From JAGQRJ01 sp041402045 (lineage in GTDB: Bacteria; Planctomycetota; J058), in assembly GCA_041402045.1 (NCBI GenBank), contig JAWKSZ010000005.1, positions 62,001-126,000 of the forward strand: 64,000 nt of DNA, in the 5' to 3' direction. The translations under genes and the position numbers were made by a program. Shown here in pieces: positions 35,474-50,032 of this stretch (the stretch's first letter is position 1; each line of letters begins with the position of its first letter). The notes below the pieces were generated by a model. That model was not told where the DNA came from. It ran no database searches and saw nothing but the letters and a program-made list of their open reading frames with translations.

Positions 35474-35515
35474 GGTGGAGGTACGTCCTTACCGGGAGCA
35501 GCAAGCTGCTCCCCT
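35474..35515. repeat. Hairpin repeat, GGGAGCAGC/GCTGCTCCC
   Basis: A perfect 9-bp stem GGGAGCAGC (35494-35502) and GCTGCTCCC (35505-35513), with a two-base loop, follows GAGGTGGAGGTACGTCC. The same block, reverse-complemented and damaged in one arm, occurs near 24585-24640. It is a small dispersed element. Confidence 0.6.
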
Positions 35516-35634
35516 ACTCGCGGGTGGGTGGGCGTGCTGGGAAGCTCCGCTGGTGCGGGAGCGTGAGGGGCGAGCCCCGCCCAACCAGGACGGAGCGCGG
35601 CGGGAGCGAAGGCAGCTCCGCAGAGCGTGAGGGT

Positions 35635-35880
35635 CGGTGTACGCGGGCGGGGGCGAGCCCACGTCGTGTTCGGCACGCAGGTGCACCGCAGGTCACGAGA
35701 CCTGGATCGACGTGCGCCTGGCCAGCGCGGAGCTCTTCTGGAGAGGCGTTGCTCCCACACAGCGTAGGGGCGGGGCTCGTCCCCGCCCGGTCTGTGCGTC
35801 CCTCCACCCTGCGTAGTGTGAGGGCCTACCGCCGCGCCACGGATCCTGGACTCATGCCAGCTCAGAGCTCCGCCGCCAGG
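35635..35880 (+). repeat. Dispersed repeat A, uninterrupted copy
   Basis: This block matches two separate pieces at 58.9-61.3 kb in reverse orientation: 35640-35793 pairs with 61201-61345, and 35794-35880 with 58967-59086. It contains the hairpin GGCGGGG-CTCGT-CCCCGCC at 35769-35787, then CGGTCT, then GTGCGTCCCTCCACCC. It is the empty-site form of the repeat that carries a group II intron. Small frames in it on both strands are not genes. Confidence 0.8.
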
Positions 35881-35925
35881 GAGGCGTGAGGGCCGGACCT
35901 GCCCGGGCGGGGGCGAGCCCCGACC

Positions 35926-41838
<5,913 letters not shown>

Positions 41839-43371
41839 CTAGCCCTCGAGGGCTCGCCGCACGGCGCCGAGCAGGACGTGGGACTCGTAGGGCTTGGTCA
41901 CGAACTGGGCCGAGCCGTCGTCGGTGAAGCGCCGCACCACGTCCTGTTCGTTGTAGCCGCTGCAGAGCACGACCCGCGCCTGGGGGTCCAGGATCCTGAG
42001 CTGGCGCAGGGTGGACTCGCCGTCGAGCACGGGCATTTTCAGGTCGAGCACCACGCAGCGCACGTCGCCCAGGTTCGCGTGATAGCGCTCGAGGGCCTCG
42101 CGGCCGTTGGCCGCGGTGAGCACCTCGAAGCCCGCGGCGGAGAGCACGGCGCGCCCGACCGCGAGCACCGTGGGGTCGTCGTCGACCACCAGCGCCTTGC
42201 CCCAGCCGCGCCAGTCGCGCGCGCCGTGGGGCTCCGTCCGCGCGGCCGGGACGGGGCGGTCGCAAGCGGGGAACAGCACGCGGAAGGTCGTGCCGCGGCC
42301 CTCTTCGCTCTCGACGGCGATCGTGCCTCCGTGGCCGCGCACGATCCCCAGGACCGCGGCCAGGCCCAGCCCGCGCCCGGTGAACTTGGTGGAGAAGAAG
42401 GGGTCGAACACCTTCTGGCTCAGCTCGAGGGGCATGCCGCAGCCGTCGTCCGTGACCTCGAGGCACACCACGGGGCCTGCGGGGGGCTCCGCCGCGAACC
42501 AGCCCGGGACGTCGCTGTCGGCGCGGGCGGAAGTCGAGACGTGGATCCGCCCCCCGGCCTGCTCGGGGTCGAGGGCTTCGAAGGCGTTGAGCACGAGGTT
42601 CAGCACGACCTGCTGCATTTGGCTGGCGTCGGCCTCGACCGCGGGCAGGCCCCGGGCCAGGTCCAGGCTCAGCTCGCCGCGGCGGGGGGTCGAGACGTCG
42701 AGCAGGTCGCGCAGCCCGTGGATCAGCGCGCTGAGGTCGAGGGGGCCCACGACGAAGCGCCCCTTGCCGGCGTAGGCCACGAGCTGCTTGCAGAGTTCGG
42801 CGGCGGTCTTGCCGGCCTGGAGGATCCCCTCGAGCATGTCCCGCGCCGGCGCCCCGGGCGGGACCTCCTGCAGGCCGAGGTCCGCGAAGCCGATCACGCC
42901 AACGAGCAGGTTGTTGAAGTCGTGGGCGATCCCTCCGGCGAGGAGCCCCAGGCTCTCGACCTTCTTGGCCTGGGCCACGCGCTCGCGCAGCCGCGCCTGC
43001 TCGAGGTGCGTGCGCACCCGCGCGCGGACCACCGGGGGGCGGAAGGGCTTGGTGATGTAGTCGACCGCGCCGAGCTCGAACCCGCGGGTCTCGGACTCGA
43101 CCTCGTCGCGTCCGCTGATGCACACCACCGGCACGTCCTGCACGGCGGGGAGGTCCTTGAGCCGCTCGAGGACCTCGTAGCCGTCGAGGCCGGGGAGCAT
43201 GATGTCCAGGAGGATCAGGTCGACGCCGGGGAGCCGCTCGACGAGGTCGAGGGCCTCCTCGCCGCTGAGCGCGAAGCTCACGTCGTAGCCCTCGCCCAGC
43301 GCGGCGACGAGGCTCTCCACGTTGTCGGGGGAGTCCTCGATGATCAGGATCCGGGGGGTGTCCGTGTGCAT
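41839..43371 (-). CDS. Hybrid sensor histidine kinase / response regulator
   Basis: 510 residues, ATG at 43371. N-terminal receiver 8-125 with phospho-acceptor Asp56 (LILLDIMLP) and Lys108. The histidine motif GGIAHDFNNLL has His150, of the type seen in soluble hybrid kinases. The HATPase is at about 245-370 with DDGCGMPLE and GRGLGLAAVLGI. A second receiver at about 390-510 has VVLDLKMPVLDGES. No membrane segment, so it works in the cytoplasm. Its stop abuts the start of the giant fusion gene (TAG then GTG), so the two form one operon and probably a phosphorelay. A few CATC/GATG words occur here, in the N-terminal receiver. Confidence 0.93.
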   Translation of the reverse strand: MHTDTPRILIIEDSPDNVESLVAALGEGYDVSFALSGEEALDLVERLPGVDLILLDIMLPGLDGYEVLERLKDLPAVQDVPVVCISGRDEVESETRGFELGAVDYITKPFRPPVVRARVRTHLEQARLRERVAQAKKVESLGLLAGGIAHDFNNLLVGVIGFADLGLQEVPPGAPARDMLEGILQAGKTAAELCKQLVAYAGKGRFVVGPLDLSALIHGLRDLLDVSTPRRGELSLDLARGLPAVEADASQMQQVVLNLVLNAFEALDPEQAGGRIHVSTSARADSDVPGWFAAEPPAGPVVCLEVTDDGCGMPLELSQKVFDPFFSTKFTGRGLGLAAVLGIVRGHGGTIAVESEEGRGTTFRVLFPACDRPVPAARTEPHGARDWRGWGKALVVDDDPTVLAVGRAVLSAAGFEVLTAANGREALERYHANLGDVRCVVLDLKMPVLDGESTLRQLRILDPQARVVLCSGYNEQDVVRRFTDDGSAQFVTKPYESHVLLGAVRRALEG

Positions 43372-43435
43372 GGTCCTGGGCGCGGGGCTGAGCGGTCCGC
43401 CCCAGGGTACCGGGCCTGGCGGGGCGTCGCTATCG

Positions 43436-44551
43436 CTACCGGTTGGGCTCGCCGCTGACCCAGTTCAGCCCGCGGATCAGGCCCTCCTGCACCCGGCTGC
43501 GGGTGCGGCCCAGGAGGTGATCGCCCCGCGGGTTGACCGAGGTCGCCTCGGACGCCGCGGCCACCTCCGCGACGAGGGCGCTGTAGTCGGGGCCGTCGGG
43601 GCCCCAGGGGTGGGTGTAGTCCTCGGGGCGGTCGGAGAAGGCCGCGCCCAGGATCGCCGGGAGCTGGCGCGGGTCGCCGTCGGCCTCGCGCAGCGCGCGG
43701 ATCCGCTGCCCGACGCCGATCCCCACCGCGCTCGCGCGCCAGTCGGCGACCGAGGAGCCCGGGTCGAGGGTCTCGTGCCGGAGGTTGATCACGTGGGGGA
43801 TCGTGGGGTCGTGGAGCCCGACCACGTAGCCCAGGTTCACGAAGAACCCGGTGTGGTGGACCTGGTTGCGGGTCCCGTCGTGCAGGTCGTCGCGGAAGTC
43901 GCTCTCCGCCTCGGGGGCGTCGAGGTCGTTGCCCACGTAGCCCACGACCCCGCGCCGCTCGCCGAGCTCGGCGAGGGCGACCTCGAGCAGCGGGTCGCTG
44001 CCCGGGAGCAGGCCGAAGGTCCGGTCGTAGAGGTCGAGGTGGTCGCCGAGCTGGGAGCCGTGGATCGCGACGCCGAGGTCGAACATGGCGCCGTCGATCA
44101 CCGCGGCGTTGGTCGGGAGCCCGCGCTCGAGGTTCAGCTCCACGGCCCGGGCGACCGCGGCGGACATGAGGGCCACGCCGGTGACCCCCTCGGCGAACAG
44201 GCCCTCGACGTGGCGCCGCAGCTCGACCTGGCGCACGAAGGTGTCCAGGAGCTGGGCCCGGTTGCGGACCCGCATGCGGATCATGGGGTCGGGGTGTTCG
44301 CGCCCGAGGACCTCGAGCGCGCGCTGGAGCTCGGGGGCGGCGAAGCGCACGGTGCGGCCGACGTTCAGGGCCTGGCTCAGGGGGCGCAGGTCCTCGAGCT
44401 CGAGGCTCGCGGCGTTCTGGGTGTAGGCCTCGACGGAGGCCAGGATCGTGGCCGGGTCCTCCGAGGTCAGCCCGGCGCGGACCTCCTCCGAGAGCACCTG
44501 CGCGCTCAGCGGCGCGCACAGCACGAGCCCGATCCAGCCGAGACCCCTCAC
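43436..44551 (-). CDS. Exported protein of unknown function
   Basis: 371 residues from a GTG at 44551, after GGAGGGAGCGC. A short signal peptide VRGLGWIGLVLCAPLSAQ is followed by a helical repeat region (ELQRALEVLGREHPDPMIRMRVRNR, mixed HEAT-like) and a more loop-rich part with HHTGFFVNLGYVVGLHDP, DLHDGTRNQ and NPRGDHLLGR. Several His and Asp residues could bind a metal, but no known hydrolase motif is complete. The ORF to 44686 would put 45 extra residues ahead of the signal peptide. Probably periplasmic; function not assigned. Confidence 0.65.
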   Translation of the reverse strand: MRGLGWIGLVLCAPLSAQVLSEEVRAGLTSEDPATILASVEAYTQNAASLELEDLRPLSQALNVGRTVRFAAPELQRALEVLGREHPDPMIRMRVRNRAQLLDTFVRQVELRRHVEGLFAEGVTGVALMSAAVARAVELNLERGLPTNAAVIDGAMFDLGVAIHGSQLGDHLDLYDRTFGLLPGSDPLLEVALAELGERRGVVGYVGNDLDAPEAESDFRDDLHDGTRNQVHHTGFFVNLGYVVGLHDPTIPHVINLRHETLDPGSSVADWRASAVGIGVGQRIRALREADGDPRQLPAILGAAFSDRPEDYTHPWGPDGPDYSALVAEVAAASEATSVNPRGDHLLGRTRSRVQEGLIRGLNWVSGEPNR

Positions 44552-44771
44552 GCGCTCCCTCCCTTCCTTCCGCCCGGCGAGGTGCAACTCGGGGTCCGTC
44601 GTAAAGCCTACGGTGGCGGGGCCGATGGCTCGGGTCGGCGCCGCTGGGGTGAGGCGCAGGGGTGTCCAGTTCGGACACCGCGGCACGCTCCGCGTCGCCT
44701 ATCGGCCGGCTCCGCGGAGGCTCTTCGAGCGAAGTCTCAGCACGAACAGGCCGAGCGTTCTTGCAGGTCGG

Positions 44772-45007
44772 TTTAACGCAGAGGGGCAGAGGCGCTGAGG
44801 AACGCAGAGCCAGCTGGGGGCGGGCGGGCTGTGTTGGACGCTCCGCTCGCGCGGACGCTGGTCCGCCGGTGACGAGGAGGCCAAGGTGGCTCCGCTCCGG
44901 AGGAGCGGCCCTGCACCCGCGGCAGAACTCTACTCTCCCCTTCCCGCGGAAACGGTTACCCCCACGGGGCTCTGCGTTCCTCAGCGCCTCGGCGCCTCGG
45001 CGTTGAA
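44772..45007. repeat. Inverted-repeat element (MITE-like), copy 1
   Basis: The arms TTTAACGCAGAGG...GAACGCAGAGCC (44772-44811) and GGCTCTGCGTTCC...CGTTGAA (44968-45007) are reverse complements with few mismatches, 156 bases apart. No gene lies between the arms. The AACGCAGAGGCGC... motif is a common intergenic repeat in many genomes, and I infer a non-autonomous mobile element. Confidence 0.7.
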
Positions 45008-45036
45008 TGCCTTTCGCGAAGCCCGCTCGCGCGCCG

Positions 45037-45582
45037 CTAGTCCTTGTGCTTTTGCTTGCGGCGCAGGCGGCGGCGGCGGGCGCGGCGGTCGTCGGGCTCG
45101 GCCTCGGGCTCGGGGGGCGCGGCCTCGGGGGTCAGGGCCAGCTCGGGGTTTCGGGCGTGGAGGTAGCCGCGGGCGATCGCCATGGCGGCCAGGGCGTCGA
45201 TCCGGCCCTTGTCCACCTGCCACCAGCGCAGCCCGGCGTCCTTGAGCGAGGCCTCGGCGTCCTGGGAGGAGTGGCGCTCGTCAACGAGCTCGACCGGGAC
45301 CTCGAGCTTCTCGGCCAGGTCCTGGCGCAGCTTCTGGACCTCGGCGCTCATGGGGCTCTCGCGGCCGTCGGCGTGGAGCGGCTTGCCGAGCACGACCACG
45401 TCGGCCTCGCGGGCGTGGGCGACCTGCACGAGCTGCTCGACCAGCGCCTCCTGGGTGCCCGGGTGGTGCATGAAGCCGATCGGGATCACGAGGCCGGAGT
45501 CGAGGAACCCCAGGGCGGTGCCCACGCGACGCCGCCCGTAGTCGACGCCGAGGACCGTCCGGGGAGGAGGGGGATTGCTCAC
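45037..45582 (-). CDS. ruvX: Putative pre-16S rRNA nuclease / Holliday junction resolvase RuvX
   Basis: 181 residues from a GTG at 45582. The YqgF fold starts with VLGVDYGRRRVGTALG (the Asp of the active site is in GVDYG), then VVVLGKPLHADGRES and VPVELVDERHSSQDAEA, and DALAAMAIARGYL. The family removes extra 5' bases from 16S rRNA precursors. The C-terminal ~35 residues (DDRRARRRRLRRKQKHKD) are a highly basic extension not present in the ~140-residue E. coli protein, probably RNA-binding. It diverges from the gene at 45621. Confidence 0.88.
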   Translation of the reverse strand: MSNPPPPRTVLGVDYGRRRVGTALGFLDSGLVIPIGFMHHPGTQEALVEQLVQVAHAREADVVVLGKPLHADGRESPMSAEVQKLRQDLAEKLEVPVELVDERHSSQDAEASLKDAGLRWWQVDKGRIDALAAMAIARGYLHARNPELALTPEAAPPEPEAEPDDRRARRRRLRRKQKHKD

Positions 45583-45620
45583 GGCGCAAGGACCTCGTCG
45601 AGTCGGTATCATGCCCGACG

Positions 45621-46463
45621 ATGGGCAGCGAAGCCTTCGCAAAACAGCGCGCGTGGTTCGAGGACTACCTTCGAGCGGTGGTGACCGAAGAGCGCACCCT
45701 GCGCGAGGACAACGTCCCCGTCGTCGAGCAGGTGGTCATGGAGGCGGAGGTCGACGCCGCCCGGGAGGCCCTGCTCGCGGCGGGCCCCGCGCCCTTCGAC
45801 CCCGGCTCGCCGCGCTTCGTGCGCCAGCAGGGGACGACCTGCATGTCGACCTCCTTGGCCAACGGCATGATCTCCTTGGGCGAGCCGCTGTTCGCCGAGG
45901 ACGCCGAGCGCCGGGTCCACGCCTTCACCGACGACGTGGTCGAGAACACGAGCTCGTTCCAGAAGCCCGGCGAGTACCGCTCGGTCGACGACCTGTTCAA
46001 GTACCTCGAGTCCGGGCGGCTGCAGCGCCTGGAGCTGTTCGGCGGGCACTTCGTCCAGGACTACCGCGTACGCCTGACCCACTCGCTGCTGGACGTGGTC
46101 GAGGCGCTGTGGAGCGGGCGCGGGCGCTTGCTCGTGCAGCGCGCGGCCCACGCCTACCTCGTGTTCGGCGTCGACGTCGACCGCGGCGGGCAGGTCAGCG
46201 TGCGCCTGCGCGACCCCTTCGAGCCCACGGGCCCGGGCTACGCCAGCCTGCCCCTCGAGTCCTTGCGCGAGAACTTCCTCTGGTCGCCGCTGAAGAAGAT
46301 CCCGCGGCTCATGGGGCCCCACGGGTTCCCGGAGCTCACCGCCGACGAGCTGCTCGGACACCTCGAGCGCTACGAGACCATGGAGAACCTGGGGATCGAG
46401 TGCCCCTCGGCGCTCCTGTTCCGGGCCGAGGACGCCCCCGAGCTCAGGGGCGAGGACACCTGA
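45621..46463 (+). CDS. Papain-like cysteine peptidase-type protein
   Basis: 280 residues, ATG at 45621. QQGTTCMSTSLANG has Cys74 preceded by Gln69/70; AAHAYLVFGVD has His177; RLRDPF has Asp198. The order Gln-Cys-His-Asp with helix after Cys and strand at His is that of C39/papain-like enzymes. The family assignment is inference from these residues. No signal peptide, so cytoplasmic. It diverges from ruvX, with 38 bases between the starts, and precedes two more plus-strand genes. A role in processing or in immunity is possible, but there is no direct evidence. Confidence 0.55.
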   Translation: MGSEAFAKQRAWFEDYLRAVVTEERTLREDNVPVVEQVVMEAEVDAAREALLAAGPAPFDPGSPRFVRQQGTTCMSTSLANGMISLGEPLFAEDAERRVHAFTDDVVENTSSFQKPGEYRSVDDLFKYLESGRLQRLELFGGHFVQDYRVRLTHSLLDVVEALWSGRGRLLVQRAAHAYLVFGVDVDRGGQVSVRLRDPFEPTGPGYASLPLESLRENFLWSPLKKIPRLMGPHGFPELTADELLGHLERYETMENLGIECPSALLFRAEDAPELRGEDT

Positions 46464-46499
46464 CGCCACCCGAGTCGGTTCGGGGAGTAGACTGAGCCC

Positions 46500-47429
46500 A
46501 TGTCGAGCGTCGTCTTGTTCTTCGGTCAATACCTCGTGGCTCAGGGCCACGTGACCCAGGACGAGCTCGACGCCGCCGTGGCCCTGCAAGAGCAGCACAA
46601 CCTGCCGCTGGGCGCCGTCGCGTTGAGCAAGGCGCTCATGAGCGAGCGCCAGGTGCTGCTCGTGCACGCGCAGCAGGCGCGCACCGACAAGCAGTTCGGC
46701 CAGATCGCGGTCGAGCGCGGGTTCCTCAGCCGGGCCCAGCTCGACGAGCTCCTGCGCGAGCAGTCCGAGGCGCGGATCCTCCTGGGCGAGGCGCTGATCC
46801 AGCGCCAGAGCATTACCCGCGAGGAGCTGAACCTCGCGCTGATCAACTACCACACCGAGCAGCGCGAGGCGCAGCGCAAGGTGCGCGAGAAGCTGCGCGG
46901 CCTGGACGACCCGTTCCTGCTCGACCTCTCGGTGCAGCTCACCACGCGCATGCTCCTGCGCCTGGCGGGGATCGCGGCCAAAATGGCCGACGTCAGCACC
47001 CAGCGCCCGCCGGGGCTCGGTCCTTGGGGCCAGCTCGAGGTGGGGGGCGAGCTGCCCTTCAAGCTCGTGCTCAGCCTCGAGGACCCCACCCTCGACGAGC
47101 TGGTGCAGGGCCTCGAGACCTCGCCGCGCCACGACCAGCGCGGGCGGCGCGACCGCGACGGCGCGCTGACCGAGCTCCTGAATGTGATCACCGGGCACGT
47201 GTGCACGCGCCTGATCCACGAGCAGTACGAGGTCGAGCCGCACCCGGCGCAGATCTTCCCCCAGGACCCGCGGGCGGACGCCGACCCCGAGCCCCTCGCC
47301 GAGGAGCCGGGCGACCCTGAGAACCCCGCCGACGCGCCGACCAAGGCCTACGGCCCGCGCTGGCAGTCGGCGCGCCTGGTCCTGCCCAACGGCAACCTCT
47401 GGCTCGGGCTCTCCCGGCCCCCCGGCTAG
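46500..47429 (+). CDS. Protein with GspE-N-like repeats and a CheX-like C-terminus
   Basis: 309 residues. The N-terminus holds two copies of a helical repeat, FGQYLVAQGHVTQDELDAAV and FGQIAVERGFLSRAQLDELL, the pattern of MshEN/GspE-N domains that bind c-di-GMP in other proteins. The C-terminus (about 160-309) is a mixed fold with LVLSLEDPTLDELVQG, TELLNVITGHVCTRLI and RLVLPNGNLWLGLS, which resembles CheX/CheC-like phosphatases. Both assignments are from pattern only. No membrane segment. A cytoplasmic regulator that reads a nucleotide signal is a reasonable guess. Confidence 0.6.
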   Translation: MSSVVLFFGQYLVAQGHVTQDELDAAVALQEQHNLPLGAVALSKALMSERQVLLVHAQQARTDKQFGQIAVERGFLSRAQLDELLREQSEARILLGEALIQRQSITREELNLALINYHTEQREAQRKVREKLRGLDDPFLLDLSVQLTTRMLLRLAGIAAKMADVSTQRPPGLGPWGQLEVGGELPFKLVLSLEDPTLDELVQGLETSPRHDQRGRRDRDGALTELLNVITGHVCTRLIHEQYEVEPHPAQIFPQDPRADADPEPLAEEPGDPENPADAPTKAYGPRWQSARLVLPNGNLWLGLSRPPG

Positions 47430-47443
47430 CGCTCAGGGACCGC

Positions 47444-48574
47444 GTGAAGACCTCGGCCACGATCCTGGCGATCCTGTTGCTCGCGCTCTGCCCCTGGGCC
47501 GTCGCCCAGGAGGGGGATCCCGAGACGCCGCCCGCCGAGGCCGGGGCCGCAGAGCAGCCCGAGGACGGAGGCGAGGACGAGGACGACGAGGACGACGGGC
47601 TGCTGCAGCGGTTCACGGTCCTGATCGAGAACGACAAGTACGCGGGGACCGATCGCTTCTACACCAACGGGCTGAAGCTGATCTACCAGCGCGACGACGT
47701 GGGCGACCTGAGCTGGGGCGTGAGCGACCTGATCGGGCTGATCCCGTTCTTGCAGGCGCGCCCGCTGAGCTACGGGTTCGTGTTCGGCCACGATATCTAC
47801 ACCCCCGAGGACACCCAGCAGGAGCTCCTGATCCCGGGCGACCGGCCCTACGGGGCCTGGCTCTACGCGGGGGTCTCGCTCACCCGGGGCAACCGCCCGG
47901 ACCTCAAGCGCAACGACCCGCGCGCGCTGTTCGAGGACCGGATCGTGCTCAACGTGGGGGTGTTCGGCGCCGACGCCCAGGGCGAGGCCGTCCAGAACAA
48001 CTGGCACCGCTTCCTGAATATCGAGACCTCCAAAGGCTGGCACAACCAGCTCAAGAGCGAGCCCGCGATCCAGCTCTACCTCCAGCGCAAGTGGCTGCTC
48101 AGGGTGTGGCCGAACCCCGACGGGATCGGCGCGGACTTCCTGCCCCACTTCGGCGGCGCGATCGGGAACGTGTTCACGCACCTCACGATCGGCGGCACGT
48201 TCCGGATCGGCTGGAACATGGGCCTCGAGTTCGGCCCGCCCCAGCGGATCGCGTCCTCGGGGCTGCCGCAGCCGCAGCGCCTGGAGGGGCTGCGGGTCTA
48301 CCTCTTCGGCCGGATCGAGGGCCGGGCCGTGCTCCACAACGCGTTCATAGACGGGAGCCTGATCCAGGGCCGCCCGCGCTACCTGAGCGTGAACGGGATC
48401 TCCGAGGAGTTCGACATTCACCGCGAGCACTTCGTGGCCGACTTCGAGGTCGGGCTCTACGTGGCCTACGGCTGCGTGTCGGTGAGCCTGACTAGCGTGA
48501 CCCGCACCCGCGAGTTCGAGGAGCAGAAGGACAGCTTCACCTTCGGCGCGATCCACCTCTCGCTCACGTTCTGA
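47444..48574 (+). CDS. LpxR-like outer-membrane lipid A 3'-O-deacylase
   Basis: 376 residues, GTG start, signal peptide MKTSATILAILLLALCPWAVAQ. The start of the mature part has a Glu/Asp-rich linker, then VLIENDKYAGTDRFYTNGLKL, matching the ENDxF...DRxYTxG block at the N-terminus of LpxR (DUF2219), in which Asn and Asp are active-site residues. GYSFVFGHDIYTPE-like and RPYGAWLYAGVSL blocks are also present. Barrel strands end in IHLSLTF, with a C-terminal Phe as in outer-membrane beta barrels. LpxR removes the 3' acyloxyacyl chain of lipid A. Its presence implies an outer membrane, consistent with the LptB-like gene. Confidence 0.8.
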   Translation: MKTSATILAILLLALCPWAVAQEGDPETPPAEAGAAEQPEDGGEDEDDEDDGLLQRFTVLIENDKYAGTDRFYTNGLKLIYQRDDVGDLSWGVSDLIGLIPFLQARPLSYGFVFGHDIYTPEDTQQELLIPGDRPYGAWLYAGVSLTRGNRPDLKRNDPRALFEDRIVLNVGVFGADAQGEAVQNNWHRFLNIETSKGWHNQLKSEPAIQLYLQRKWLLRVWPNPDGIGADFLPHFGGAIGNVFTHLTIGGTFRIGWNMGLEFGPPQRIASSGLPQPQRLEGLRVYLFGRIEGRAVLHNAFIDGSLIQGRPRYLSVNGISEEFDIHREHFVADFEVGLYVAYGCVSVSLTSVTRTREFEEQKDSFTFGAIHLSLTF

Positions 48575-48606
48575 GCGGGTGGGCGTGGGCTGACCGGCGA
48601 GGCCGA

Positions 48607-48776
48607 TTTAACCGCCAAGGACGCCAAGGACGCCAAGGTTTCGCCCACTCGGCCCCGTCGCGGGGACACGGACGAGAGGAGCGAAGAGGGCTCCGGGTCT
48701 TCCAACGAACTCTTTGCTGGCAGAACGAGGTCGCGTCCGCGGAGCCTTGGCGACCTTGGCGTCCTTGGCGGTTCAA
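48607..48776. repeat. Inverted-repeat element (MITE-like), copy 2
   Basis: Left arm TTTAACCGCCAAGG...ACGCCAAGG (48607-48640) and right arm CCTTGGC...CCTTGGCGGTTCAA (48745-48776) are near-perfect reverse complements, 104 bases apart. ACGCCAAGG recurs within the arms. This is a second member of the same kind as 44772-45007, with a different arm sequence. The centre is not a gene. Confidence 0.7.
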
Positions 48777-48855
48777 CCTCCGCCGCCGCGCGCCCACGCC
48801 TCAGCGGAGCCTGCGCGCCCACACCTCAGCGGAGCCTTACGCCCGCGCTCGCGCC

Positions 48856-49827
48856 CTAGAACGCGGTCTCGAGGCAGGCCGAGGACACGGGCTCGAGCTC
48901 GAACTCGCTGTCGGTGATCGCCTGGGTCCGGGGCTCGGGCGCGGCGACCGCGACCTCGACGTCCCCGTCCTCGCCGAGCTGGAGCGCGACGTTGTCGGCG
49001 AACACCAGCGCCAGGAGCTCCTTCTTGCGCTCGGCGTCGTCGGCGTCGTCGGAGAGGCCCTGGACCGTGTCGTAGATCGAGGCCACGCCGGTGTCGATCG
49101 CCTTCATGGCGGCGAGCTTCCGCAGCGCCTGCTCGGAGTCCTCGAGGGCGCGGCTGAGCTTGTCGAGGCGCTTGGTCAGCAGCTCCTCGCGGCTGGAGCG
49201 CGAGGCGGCCTGGGCTTGGCCGAAGGCGCGGGTCAGCTCGAGCTCGAGGGACTCGCTGCGCCAACGGTCGATCCCCTGCGCCTCCAGCACCCCGCGCACC
49301 AGCGCCAGGACCGAGCCGCTCTCGAGCCCGGGGTCGGCGGCGTGGACCTCGGCCTGGGCGCTCGAGACCTCGGCGGTGAGCTCACGCACGCGGGCCTCGA
49401 GGGCGCGCCGGCGGCGCTCCTCCTCGGCGGCGGCTTCCTGGGCCCGGCGGCGGCTGCGCAGGAGCTTGCCCAGGCGCAGGCGCGCGTCCTCGGCCAGGCG
49501 CTCGCGCTCCTCGCCCTGACCGACGCCGCGGGCGGCGAGGGCCTGGTCGACGGCCTCGCGCACGATCTCCTCCATGGCGCGCATGGGGAGCACGGTGACC
49601 TGGTCCACGCCGCGGCGGGAGAGCGCCTTGAGGGTCGTGGTGTCGCTGCGCTTGACCAGCTCCTCGCGCAGCGCGCTGCCCGAGAGCCCGGCCTGGGCGC
49701 GAGGCTGCGCGCGCGGCGTGGGCGCGGGCCGGGCGGCGGCCGCCGGCTTGACCTCGCCCGCCAACTCGCGGCGGAGCTTGGCCGAGTAGTCGAGGACTTG
49801 CTTCTGGTAGCGCTCGTCGGGCTGCAT
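48856..49827 (-). CDS. Coiled-coil protein of unknown function
   Basis: 323 residues, ATG at 49827. The N-terminal region is Ala/Pro-rich (KPAAAARPAPTPRAQP). Residues about 85-230 are a long charged helix or coiled coil, with REAVDQALAARGVGQGEERE, RRRRALEARVRELTAEV and LELELTRAFGQAQAASRSS. The C-terminus is acidic with EFELEPVSS. No signal peptide or membrane helix. Probably a structural or scaffolding protein in the cytoplasm. Confidence 0.6.
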   Translation of the reverse strand: MQPDERYQKQVLDYSAKLRRELAGEVKPAAAARPAPTPRAQPRAQAGLSGSALREELVKRSDTTTLKALSRRGVDQVTVLPMRAMEEIVREAVDQALAARGVGQGEERERLAEDARLRLGKLLRSRRRAQEAAAEEERRRRALEARVRELTAEVSSAQAEVHAADPGLESGSVLALVRGVLEAQGIDRWRSESLELELTRAFGQAQAASRSSREELLTKRLDKLSRALEDSEQALRKLAAMKAIDTGVASIYDTVQGLSDDADDAERKKELLALVFADNVALQLGEDGDVEVAVAAPEPRTQAITDSEFELEPVSSACLETAF

Positions 49828-50032
49828 GGGGACCTCCTCGGCCTGCGGAACCCTCTGCTTATCGGGCCTAGGGGACGTCGCCTTGAGGCCGAGTCGCGCT
49901 CTCGGCTAAGCGTCGCAGGAGCAGAAACTTACCTTCTTCGTCCGACGGTCTCCAGCCTCGGTTTTGCAGTGCTTCGCCCCTCAGCCGGGCCCCGAGGTCC
50001 TGCCTCTGCGCCCGCGGGCTACACTTGGCGCC

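Noticed and set aside
35445..35925. Small ORFs on both strands in the intergenic repeats
   Set aside because: They sit in dispersed repeat sequence, with no RBS or homology.
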